A stretch of DNA of 64,000 nucleotides from Epinephelus fuscoguttatus. Taxonomy: Eukaryota > Chordata > Actinopteri > Perciformes > Serranidae. The stretch is taken from contig NC_064758.1 of the NCBI RefSeq assembly GCF_011397635.1, forward strand, positions 15,424,513 through 15,488,512, in the 5' to 3' direction. A model generated the notes under the pieces. That model was not told the origin of the DNA. It made no database searches and was given only the letters and a program-made list of their open reading frames with translations. Below, piece by piece: positions 28,401-40,900 of this stretch. Both the position numbers and the translations under genes were made by a program. Each line of letters opens with the position of its first letter. Position 1 is the stretch's first letter.

Positions 28401-31400
28401 AATATACAACGATGAAAGGGCTGGAGGAACACTGCCAGACTTCAGATTCAAAAAGGTATTCTATAAAGGTGTATTTCAATAGAAGTCGGAATTGACATGT
28501 CAAAGCCTGCAACAACAAAGTACACGACAGACAGAACCTCTTTCTTTCTCTCTGTCTCAATGTCTCTCTCCCTCTCCACCTCACACGCAGGCAATGCAGA
28601 CCCCCGGGAGTGCTGATAGCAGAATTATAGGGACGAGCTCACTCTGTGTGTGCATTTGAGCGCAAGAGTGTTTGCATGTGTGGAGGGAAAAGAGGGAGTG
28701 ACGGAAAAAGAAATGAGCTGGGGATGGCACAAGAACAGTCAAGTAAGAATCGAGTCAATACGCACCACACACACTAGAAATAAGTCACACACACACACAC
28801 ACTCCTAACACCTCCTTGGGGCTCTCACATCTCCCTACTGTCACCTCGGCAGTAGCTCTTGTGGCCCTTGAATTCCCTCGATCACACACACACCAACAGT
28901 ATATAGCTGTGTGTTTCGGGGTGTGCCACTCCAGTGTGTAAAGCTGTTAAGCAGCAGCTGCTCCGCTAGATGTTTGGTCCCCGTGGAGCTGAAATATTGA
29001 TCAGTTCTCGGGCAAGGCAGCAGCGTCTGCACCCCCACCATCCCCATGTATAATTGAAGTGTATATCTCTTAGTGTGGCATGCCAGTTGGGAGAAGGAAT
29101 TAAGCCCCGAGGTAAGCTGAAGGCCTGTCTATGCTGCTGTAGCAGCTCCTTTGTCCATCAATCATATGGCTTTTCACACAGGCGGGTTTCATAGGCTCGC
29201 TACATTTACTTAGGAAGTGCCATGCCCTATAAAAAAGAGAATGGAAGACAGAATATAACAAGACTCAATATAGCTCCTTGTTTTACTGCTCACCATTTAT
29301 CTGAGCTCTAAGCAGTTTAAAGGAGGACTCCTTTGGGCCATTTTGGACTACTGAGCATTCATACAGGAACACAATTCAATATGTGAAAGGATTTTTGTTG
29401 TTATACATTTTTCTTTTTGTCAACAAGTCACATGAGAAGACCTAAATCAACAATGTTTTAGTCTGTCTCTGAGTACTTGGACTTCCAAAAAAATCTTCAG
29501 AGTCCATGTTCATGGTACCAAAGAAACATGTTATCTGGTGCATTGATGTTTTTTAAAGACCAAGTGAAATAAAATACATATGTTCCCAGTTTTAATCCTG
29601 TGTCCCTGTGTCAATTGATCATTTATCGCTTGTTATATGCCAAATATATGTTTAAAAAAAAAATCAGTAGCGGAGTATTTTTACATCAAAGTCCCTGTCT
29701 TTTCCTGTAAAACAATTTCAAATGTCTGATGACTCATCCTGCACTCGGAGGCATTTACAGAAGTTCATCCAGTCAAATGAAACTTTTGGCGAATATCTAC
29801 CACAACGGTCATTTCAGCCCGCACTTCATCATTTGTGGTCTGTAACTAACAGAGCAATATGGAGAGAGACAAGAGGAGATATATGTCACAAAACCCTTTC
29901 AGTTCCAAAACAATGTTGCTGAGGACTCTTTCATTCATCTCCCCCTCGTCCTTCTGATCTGCGAGGGAGGTGTGTGCGGAGCCAACAGACTGCTGTAGCT
30001 CCTTATCGCGCTAAACTCTAGGCCCACCCACTTTTAAGTGGTCTAATCAATTCAAAAGATTTGATTTAAATCCATTTTGTAACTGTACACTGCTCAAATA
30101 TTCAGTTTCACTGGGAAGTACATCACAGCACAGAAGATATAGACGCTCCAACTTCTGCTTCACTGGGACTCCAACAGTTCTGTACACTACTGGAGCTCTA
30201 TGGCACAGAGTAACAAACTATATCAGGCTTTGGATACACAATAATTGTATGTAGGTGAAAATTCATAGTAAATAGCATAAAAAATATATTATATTCATAT
30301 ATTTCCATCTTATTCCTTAAGACTAACATTGATAATAAATCTAGTCTTCCTATGTGTCCTTCATATGAAAGATCTCAATCTATATATTTGCCACAGTCCA
30401 TGTTTACAATTTCCTGTAAACATGAAATTGCTTGCATGGAAAATAAGGAATGAATAAGAAATAGTACATATGCGCAGCACAGAGAAGCAAGTCACAAAAA
30501 CACAATATACTACCACAGCAAATACAGGTGTGTATGATACACATTGCGTTGCAGGGCTGACTGAGCAGAAATGTGCATCCTGATTAATATGAACACCAGC
30601 TGCTGTTTAATATGCAGCTCGTGAATGAGTTTAAAAAACATTATGCTTTAAATGTGATGGTTTACAGACAGGTGTCATAATTACAACTACGCACGTTCAA
30701 ACAGCCTGCATTTTCAAACCAGACACAAACACAGTGCACTTATTCATGGGGTTTGTGGATAACACTTAAAATAAAAAAAAACTTTTTCAGCATAAATAAA
30801 TGTGTTGCATTAAAGTGTTTTAATCAGTTGACAACTTATTTTAAGAAGTTGTTAAAACATTAAGAACATTTCTGAGTGGGATTGAATTCAGATAAATAAC
30901 TAAATAACAACACAACTTCTGGATAAATATTAAGTTGGTTCAACTTAATCAAGCTTTTCGAGGTCAAAGCAATAATGTTTGTTGTACTTAACCAATTGGG
31001 ATTGTTGGATTATAAAAGGATTTACTCATTAAAGCCACAGTCGGAACTACTTAAACAGATCCATGCAAATTGTTACCTTATTTTTTTAAAGTTGAACATG
31101 TGGATTCTTTTTATAGTGTGAGGCAGCGCAGATCGCTGTCAAAAATGTATCTCTGTGTGTTGTGGTGTATGTATGTTTATGCCATGTCACCAACTTGGCA
31201 ATCTCTTAAGCCTTCCACATGCAAAGAAAAAGAAACAGGATTATTCAGTCTGTTTATCAAACCTATTCAATTAAGCCAGTTATGTAAATCTAAAGCAGCT
31301 GGTTGAAGAATCCATAGGTGTAAGCTATGCATTTGAAATAAAAGGCGATAATTGCACCATTAGAGCAAACACAACCCACACATATGCAGCATAATATACA

Positions 31401-34400
31401 CAGTGGTTTAAATACAAACACACCATGTACTGTGCGTGGATACATCTGTGGTCAGTAGCTGTGTCTTTTAGGATACCTGACATTAAAAGTCAGCCCCCTC
31501 TGTTGTTTTTTTCTGCCTGTACAACCATAAATCATGATTCTGAGCAACACATATTAAGTGGACCTTGAAGACAGATTATTTTGTCAAACTACTATTTCTA
31601 AAGTCAAGAATGAAAACTGATGTTTAAAGGCTCCGCACACCCACACAGTTGTTTTCAGCACATCTGCTCAGGTTGACATTGGGAACATGTTGGATATCAT
31701 ATGATGTGATGTCACCAGTCTCAACATATTAAAAAGTTGACATAATGTAACTCGTCTATCATTTTTTGCAACCCACTTTAGCTGAAACCACACCCACTTC
31801 CACCTGATGAAAACAGTCTGCCAGACCTCAAGGCACAATAACTGGCTGCCAGCCTACTGCTGCTGCTATCTGGATCTCCACTTGTATACGTGTATTTCTA
31901 GTCATCTGACCACTCAAAGCACTTTTTCCACTACCATTCAGACACACATTAACACACTGGTGGCCAAGGCTACCATACAAGGTGCTGCCTGCGACACATT
32001 CACACACCGATGGAACAGCCATCAGGAGCAATTTGGGGTTCAGTGTCATGCTCAAGGTGACATGCAGACTGGAGGAGCTGGTAATCAAAACCGCTGATCT
32101 TCCAATTGCTGGACGACCCTCTCTACCACTGAGCCACAGCCACCCCAAACTTGCAAGTGCATCCATAGATGTACCGCATGGCCCTTTTTCACTCCCCATG
32201 GAAAGTTTGCTATTCCAGCAGGGAGTTAGATGGCAGTCCAGCCACTGAAGGTCTGTTTCTGCAACACATGACAGCTACAGTGGCTTGGAAAATAGAATTA
32301 TGTGTAGTTGAAGGAAAGTATCGCCTATTTTCAACCAGCTCTGTGTCATCGCATTGTGGACAGTGTGTGCAGGCAAGCAGAAGTCCGGTAGACCTATGCT
32401 AGCAATGAGCAGGGAGCTGCGGGCGCTCATGGCACTGGGGGAAGCCAAACACTGCTCATTTGCACACACTACTCACACTGTGATGACAAAGCTAGTTAAA
32501 ATTCCACAAAGTTTCCATATAACAGCTGTAGCAACTGGAATTCAGCCAGTGACTGTAAAAACAGGTAAACACATGGGAGGCATACACATGTGAAGAAGAC
32601 ACATGGACACATAAAGGAGGTAGAGGGGCATCAAAACCCAATGTTCTGTCTCTGAGGAGTGGAATGAGAGGGGGTAGATTTCCTCAGAGTTTTTTGGCAA
32701 GAGTGGTTTTCAAAGCCACTGATGAACTCAAGCTGTGCCGTTTCACAGGGCCCCCAGCGTGCCATAGCAAGTACAACTTGCAGCAGTAGGCTGGCAGCCT
32801 ATCATCGGGCTTTGACATCTGGCAGCCCACTTTCGTCATGCAGTAATGGGTGTGGTTTCATCTAGACGATAGACATTGCCATACAAGGTGCAGCTAGGGA
32901 GAGATGTCAGTGCTGAAAATAGGTCTAATGACGCAAAGTGAAAACACCTGCGTGGGTGTGGGTACAGAAATATTGCACATTTTCCTAACACAATTTCAGC
33001 TCTTCATTATTTAGTGATATTATTGTTACTTTTTCCATAGTTTACCAGTTGAGTATTTGGGGTGGCAGTAGGGGCGGCTGCTGAGACGTGGGCTAACTTT
33101 AGCAAAGTTAATGAAAATAATAATGAAGACTAACAGAGAAACAGCATAATAACCAGCTACACTACTACACTGAATGTTTCAGGTTCAATCAATGGGCGCC
33201 TTTCATCACGGATGTATTCAGGTTGAAACACCTAAAACTGCATCAACAGGGAAGAACATCATTTATTTGATTTTTTTCACTAATAGTGTATTCTTTTCTT
33301 GTGGAGATAAATTAAGAATTGAAGTGAGAATCTCACATTTCTCTAACAACAGAGAAAAGTGCAGAGCCTCTTCCTACGTGACAGCTGAATGAAAACGCTT
33401 GAATGGATCATGAGTGCAATCATGTGTGATAGACTGCAAACACTGTATATAGCACACAACAACAAATATACTTAAGTCAAAAGACAAGTTTTCCTTCAGC
33501 TGAGCCAGCCTTTCTGGAGTATGTGTCTCCTTTTAGAAAGCAAGCCAAAAAGGGGAGGGGTGGAGGCTCTAACAGTAGCTTCCCTACAGCACTGACAGCT
33601 TAAATTTGGCAACATATTGTACGCTTTAAGGAGAAAACTTGTGCTTTACAGGATGAATGTGACTACTGCCACGTATTCATTACTCCAAGCCCAAGTTTAA
33701 ACCATATGGGATTTTTCACTTTGAAACCAGTTTGCTCTTTAGAGAACAACTATTCAAGAAACAAAAGCGAAGGAATTGCATGACTGATGTTCAAATGTTT
33801 TCCCATCGGTGAAGCACTGTCTTCCTCTGTTTTTCACTGCTTTGAAGTCATGTAATAAGGCTGTGTATGTGCAGGCTGGTACATATTGTGGTATTGTTTT
33901 CATCACAATGTGGGGACCAAGACACGAGAGCCCACTCTACTGTGGGGGGGCTCCTTTGGTTTAAGGTAGGGTTAGGGTTAGCGGGTTAGCGAAAGGGTTG
34001 GGTGTATACATGCGGTTAAGGTGAGGAAAAGGGACAAAGGATTAAAAGGTAGAGAAATAAAATATGTGTGCGTGTTTTATTCCCAGTTTATTCTGTGCAG
34101 TGCTACCTACGTAATGCCAAACAGCATTAGGAGACCAAAAAAAAACAGAGGTTGCACGGACAGGAACAAAACTTGGCCTTTTCTCCAAAGCCCAGCTGTC
34201 GGCCTGATAATGTTGCACATATGAGAAGGAACCACAGGCTCCCTGTGAAGGCAGGGAGTTCAAATGGAGTGATCACAGTGAGAGACAATGCAGAGAGATG
34301 CACATTTCTCCCTGCCTCCTCCGGCCTCTCAACTCCTCCGTCTGCGCCGTCTGTAGCACAACATTGCCCTCTTCTGCCCGCAGCTTTCACTACCTTAGAC

Positions 34401-37400
34401 TGGAACGAGAGCTACCTTGTAGAAAATATCCTAACAGTTGTCAAATGATCTGAATCATGATGTGAGAAAACCAGCCACTGGTGAGAAAGTGCAAATAGCC
34501 TGGGTGATTAAGGACAGACTGTACAGGGAAAAAAAAGACAAAAAAGGGACATTCGTCCAAAAGGATGGCTTTATAAAGCACATACACAGAAGCCCATGAC
34601 ATGTCCAAATGGCCTTTTTCTTTCTCAGTAGCAGAATCCAATTGAAGTGAATGTAAAATGACCTAAATTTCCCTTCGTGCATCTAACCAAACAGACCTAA
34701 ATTCAAGCAAAGGCCCTAATTTTCAGTGTGAAATTATTGGGCTGTAATAGCCTCCTTCCATGCATAAAAGCAGTCTTTCAAAAGATATGAAAATCATTAA
34801 AGCATTGACAAAGAAATCAAAACCAAATGCGCACTCTATGTCCAAAATAAAAGCTTTATAACTCAGACTTGACAACCTGAAAACAACTCGTAAAGCCACA
34901 CAAAAAGCAACAGACGTCGGCATTGTCAAAACGTCTTGCCTCTGCTGGAAAGTGAAAGAAATGCAGAGACAAAGGCAAGAAAACAGATTTAGTAAGAGCT
35001 CCTTTTTTCTCTCTTTAATCACTGTGCATCTTTGCTTTTCACTCGATATTAAAACCAATCCATCATGGCTGACTGGGGGGAGGTGGGGGGCTTGCAATTT
35101 TCACCCGGCTCCTGTAACTTAGGAGAGGATCCCCCCTCTGACATTATTTGGATATCAAACAGCAATTTGCCACTCATAAACACCAGCATGAATGCGAGTG
35201 CATCGGGCCAAATCCAATAAAAAAGCCGGTGCAGCTCTTGCGGCATGACACAGAGAGGGCCAGCCCCACTTTATCATCCTGATAGGATATGATGTGGTTT
35301 ATATTATTACCCTGGATGGATAATAGGATTTGGACGCTTATTGGGATACCAAGTGGGTTTTTAAACAGGCTATGACTATTATGGATCAAAGTAAGGCCAT
35401 ACGCTGTGAGAGATTGTTCGATCAAAAGAACATCAAGCAGAGGAAAAGGAAAGAAAACAGATGGTGACAAAACTGGAAATCAGAATGTGCCATGGCTGTG
35501 ACTCATTGGCATCTCTGTAAAAAGCCTTATGCAACACTCTGCATTTATCAGCCAGCTACAGCTCACGGAATTCTTTCCATTAAAAAGAGTTTCTCTAAAC
35601 ACCTTGTGCAACTGCTCACACTGCAAGCAGATGAGGCATCTTCAGCATCGGAGGCTACAGAGGAGCTGAGCAGTGCTCTGACGCCATTATAAAACAGTGG
35701 GTGACTGGCCTCCAACCAGGATCTACAGAGGCCTTCAGATGTTTGATTGAGAGAGAACACAGGCGTCCAGCTGTTCACCAGATATCTGCTAAAAAATATC
35801 ATAATGACCTGGGATAGATGGTAAACCCGATGCTGGGAGATACATTTTCGAGGGATAATAACACCACATATGGTTACGTTTGGTAGTTAAAACTGATGAC
35901 CCTTTCCCAAAAATCTCCTCTGTAGGGCGCTGCAGATAGATACCATCTTTCAGCTGGAGATTTAAGCCATGTGATAGCAGGAATGTCTGTTGAGATTTAA
36001 GCAAGAAAATGCTAAATACCTGCCATCAGCAGGGCTGCTGTGCTGTGTTTGACCCTGGCTTCTGGCTTTTGATTACCACAGAAGGAGGTAAGAGGAGAGG
36101 GGACAAATATTTACTGCTGTACATTTTCTTCTCTCAAAATGAAGGGCAGGTGGATGAAATAGAGCTGCAGAATGAAGTGAATTTGCCTACATGAAGAAGA
36201 GGAAATAAAAAACTAATAATACAATAAAAATTCACGACGATGAAAGGTTGCAGTTAACTCTTGCAAATTAATTACCATAGAGAATGAATAAGCGTTCTCA
36301 CGAAAATTAACCGCATCAAAAGGTCTATTTTTAATGTTTTACTATCACTGACACTGAAGGACTCTTCTCTGTTGGTGATTTTTAAGCACTTGCGTTGACT
36401 CTTTCAGAACTCCCTCTTTTTGTCTTAATATATAATGACAAAAACTCTGTCTGTCCGTGGATGTGGGTGTCTGTTCCATGTTTTTCTCCTCACTAACTTG
36501 GTCAATCCATGTGAAATTTGGCACAGTGGTAGAGGGTCATGGGAGGATGCGAATGAAGCATTATTACATCAGTTGGCCAAAGGGGGGCGCTATAGCAACC
36601 GATTGAAATTGCAAACTTGGAATGGGCATATCTCATGCCCCGTATGTCGTAGAGTCATGAAACTGTGCACAGAGATGCCTCTCCTCATGAGGAACAAATT
36701 TGCCTCAAGAACCCATAACTTCCGGTTATATAGATTTTCCACCATTTTGGATTTTTTGAAAAACACTTAAAATCAATCTCTTCCTAGGAAGTTTGACCGA
36801 TCTGCATGAAACTCAGTGAACATAATCTAGGGACCAATATCTAAAGTTCCCTCTTGGCAAAAGTTGGAAAACTTACTAAAACTGAGCTTCTATAAGGCAA
36901 TGAATATTGCGGAGGGCGTGGCTCATCACATAAAGGTGTATAACATCTCAAGGGTTTCACCGATCACCACGCAACTTTGTAGGCATATGACCACACATAA
37001 TCTGAGGGGACCCCTCCATTATTGACCCAATCAAACAAAATGGGGGCGCTAGAGAGCTAATTTCTTATCTAGGCCTAACCGCCATATCGATTTTTACTAA
37101 ACTTGGTAGATATGTAGAACAGGATGCCTCAAGGTGACTGGAGAAATTTAACTCTAACTGGCAACTGGGTGGCGCTATAACAACAGAAAAATGCTTAAAA
37201 ATGGCTAAAATGCAACCGATCATTGTGGCTCCCCCTGTGGCCGAATATTGTTTGTTTTTTTTTCTAATTTTTGGTATGACTAAGTCATGGTATGGTATGC
37301 TGTACTCAATGGGTATGGACTAGTTTGTTAAATCTAAGGAAAGTATGACATCATTATGCATCCTTTTATGGGTTGTAAAGGCTGTTTGGTTGCAACATTA

Positions 37401-37849
37401 GTTCAATTCCTGCCCTTGATTCCTGTTTCCTGAGGACCATAAGGGCTCACTACGACCAGAACCAAGAGAGCTCACCAGTTGTTTTACATAAACATATATA
37501 TATATATATATATATATACAGTACAGGCCAAAAGTTTGGACACACCTTCTCATTCAATGCGTTTTCTTTATTTTCATGACTATTTACATTGTAGATTCTC
37601 ACTGAAGGCATCAAAACTATGAATGAACACATGTGGAGTTATGTACTTAAGAAAAAAAGGTGAAATAACTGAAAACATGTTTTATATTCTCGTTTCTTCA
37701 AAATAGCCACCCTTTGCTCTGATTACTGCTTTGCACACTCTTGGCATTCATAGTTTTGATGCCTTCAGTGAGAATCTACAATGTAAATAGTCATGAAAAT
37801 AAAGAAAACGCATTGAATGAGAAGGTGTGTCCAAACTTTTGGCCTGTAC

Positions 37850-37925
<76 letters not shown>

Positions 37926-40900
37926 AATATGTGCACCCAGTGTATATATATATATATACACTGGGAGGCTTTATTGGGCTGGATATCAAAGCTCAATACT
38001 TTCTGCTAACAACCAAAATATATCTATTCCACTCACAAAAACTGTATGAGCCAACAATGAATGGACATCATGAATAAAAAATAAATAAAACATTTTCCTT
38101 ATATGTTACTGGATTAAAATGGATGCCAGTATCCATTAAGCTGCTATATAAAGTATAAAGTATAAAGAATACCAAATGTCAAAGCATTTAACATTAAAAA
38201 TCAAATATCTCTTGACAATGACAAATGACAAGCTGCTCCTTTTCTTTAACACAGCAAGGCTCAACAATAAGAACTGACCAATTGACTGGGCAAGTAAAAT
38301 GCCAAGTTGGGCTAGCAAATCTAGCAACTCACGAAAAAGGATTAAACACAATTTTTTTCCCAGAGCTGATGATGGAAGTAGCTAAGGATTGAGCCATCTC
38401 ATTTCCTTCTCATCCCTGTTAAAGAGTTATACATGAACAGTATTGATCAGGCACTCACAAGTCCATCACTGCAGAAAAGAAGGGGAGATTATTTTTACCA
38501 TTTTCAATACCCAATAATGTTTTTTGCTTTGCATATTTGACACACTGTGTCCTTGTCCCATGTCATTCACTTAAATATCAAACATGATGATAAACTTTAA
38601 TCTAATAAATAAAACTATTTGTGTAGGGGGAAAGTAAAAGTTGACTATGGGCAATAATCTGATGGAATAAAAGACATGATAGAACAATTAAACATAGCTT
38701 ACACTGGGAATTTACCTGCTCAAACAAGATTTAAACTACAAGTTAAGTGCATCAGAGTTCTCAAAAATTCTTGGTGTCCTTGACCAACAGTGTTGCACTG
38801 TACATCTTTGGCTTGCACCATAGCAATAACCCAAATTTGTAAAATACCAGTGCAGTGCCCTAGGTATGCCAACTTAGATCTCCTCACATCTGACCAGAAA
38901 AACTCTGCATTGCACAGTGAAGCGTAAAGGTTGTTTGAAACCATCTATTTTACCCATTGTACAGGAAACAAGCCACCAAAGCAGCACGGACATGACAGAG
39001 CGCAGGGTGCCTATAGCTAAACAAAAAAATACCCTTTCAAGTTGAACGGATACCACAGAGATAATCTGATTTGTGGCATATTTCAATATCAGCATTGTAT
39101 ATTTTGTCTTCCGTAGTTACGACATTCTCTTTAGCATTTTCAAGAGGTAATTGGAAATTTCATCATCAAAGCACATCTTTCCAAGAGTACATCACACAGT
39201 TTGACATCAAAAAATTGCCTCTTTGTTCCCTCTGTCTAATGGTGATTACAGAGGAGAAACGGCTTGAAGAACAATGATTGGCAAAAGTAAAGAAATGAAG
39301 TGCAACAGAGTGAGACGATTGACTTCTGCATTTGACTAAAACTTCCAGCTTCATTCACATGGACTCACAGAGAGAATTTCATTAGACTTACAATCCCAAG
39401 TCAACACAGCAGTAAGTCTTTAGTGTTGCTTGTTCAGAGGAGCTTGACCACGGCAGAAATATTAGCACGCCCAGAAGACTTGCAATAAATACTACAGGAG
39501 GTACATGTAATTACACCAAATTTACCTCCAAGCAATAAAAGAGTTTCCTATTAGGGTTGCTAGGTTATGGCAAAAATCATCATCACAGTTATTTTGTTCA
39601 ATATCTAACAGAATTATTCACTGACTTTGAAAGCATAATGTACTGATTAAAAGCGTTCTATGTAAGAATGTGGCCAAAACAGTTATTGCACTCAAATTCA
39701 AAATACTGCCGCGAGTTTCCGCCCCCCCTCCCCTACAGATTCGAGGTTGCTGGACAGCGGCACGCTGGAGACTGATTTGTTTGCCCGCGGGCGGCTGCCG
39801 TGGCAGGGCCGCATTACCGCGTCCTTGATCTTCGGTTTTCCAGCGGATCGTTCAAGCAAGTCCGGCTTCTCTGCTGCTAACGCTGCTGCCGGGATACAGC
39901 TGAGGAGGAGCCGGCTGCTAATGCTATGTTAGGGATGGAATGATTGCTGATATTACGGTAAATTGCGGTTAATTTTTACACGGTAAGAATTACCGTTTAT
40001 GTTTAAATTAATTGCATTATTGCGGTGGATTATCAGGATATGTAATAACAGCCTTATTCAAGTCTCGCGATGCAGGCGCTGCAAGAATGTGTAGCATGTG
40101 TAAACACAAAGAATGAAAACATGGTGGAAGGTGGTGATAGCGGGACTCAGGACATTTTCCCCCCCAACTAAACGCACAAAGTCTGAGGTCTGGGCGTACT
40201 TTGGGTTTCTGAAGAATGCCGAGGGACAGCTGGCGGAGGACAACTATCCTGTGTGCAGAACATGCAGAAAGAAAGTTGCTGCGAAGGGTAGCAACACTAC
40301 AAATCTGCTGGCTCATCTCCGTGACCATCATCCACAGCTTTACAGCCAATGCAAGTTATGCTATGTAAACGTCAGTTATTGTGTGAGGGACTTCGGTTTT
40401 ACTGAGATTGTCATAATGTGTAACTCTCGACGTATACGGGACATCTGAGCCATATCTGTCCTCCTAAACGGCGACTAGGTTTTCCGTTTTCTGATCTGTG
40501 CTTCATCCACACAAGCTGCTGACTTCAGAATGACGCAGAGAGACGCAACTTTCTACATTTAATTTCTAGTTTTTAGATTTGGCCCCTACTACTGAGATTG
40601 ACCAAGATTCCACCAACCAGCAGTGTGCAGTAGGCCTACAGTAAAACTGAAGATAGCGTGATACAGAAGATTCAATGTAAAACCTTTTTCTTGTAAAATG
40701 GACAAATGTTACATGAGGTTGGGCTGCCTGGCTGCCTGTCTCTGTGTGCTGCAGTATTTAAAGGCTCCACACAACTTAGCTGTGTCGTTTAAGGTGACTG
40801 ATGCAGTTAAGCCAAATGGTCCATTTTGAATTCACTGGGCTTCTCACAGGTTTTATGTATCTGCTGCTAACAAAGTGGCGCTGCTTCTTAGCGGGGCTGC

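Noticed and set aside
33965-33990. TTAGGG units suggesting an interstitial telomere
   Set aside because: Only two perfect units (GGGTTAGGGTTAG) followed by degenerate text; too short to mean a chromosome fusion.
36435-36770. 111-codon open frame
   Set aside because: It lies inside the GGCGCTA repeat and has no family resemblance.
37450-38077. Several short ORFs with Tyr-Ile repeats
   Set aside because: Translations of the TA/TG microsatellite and of the MITE, not genes.
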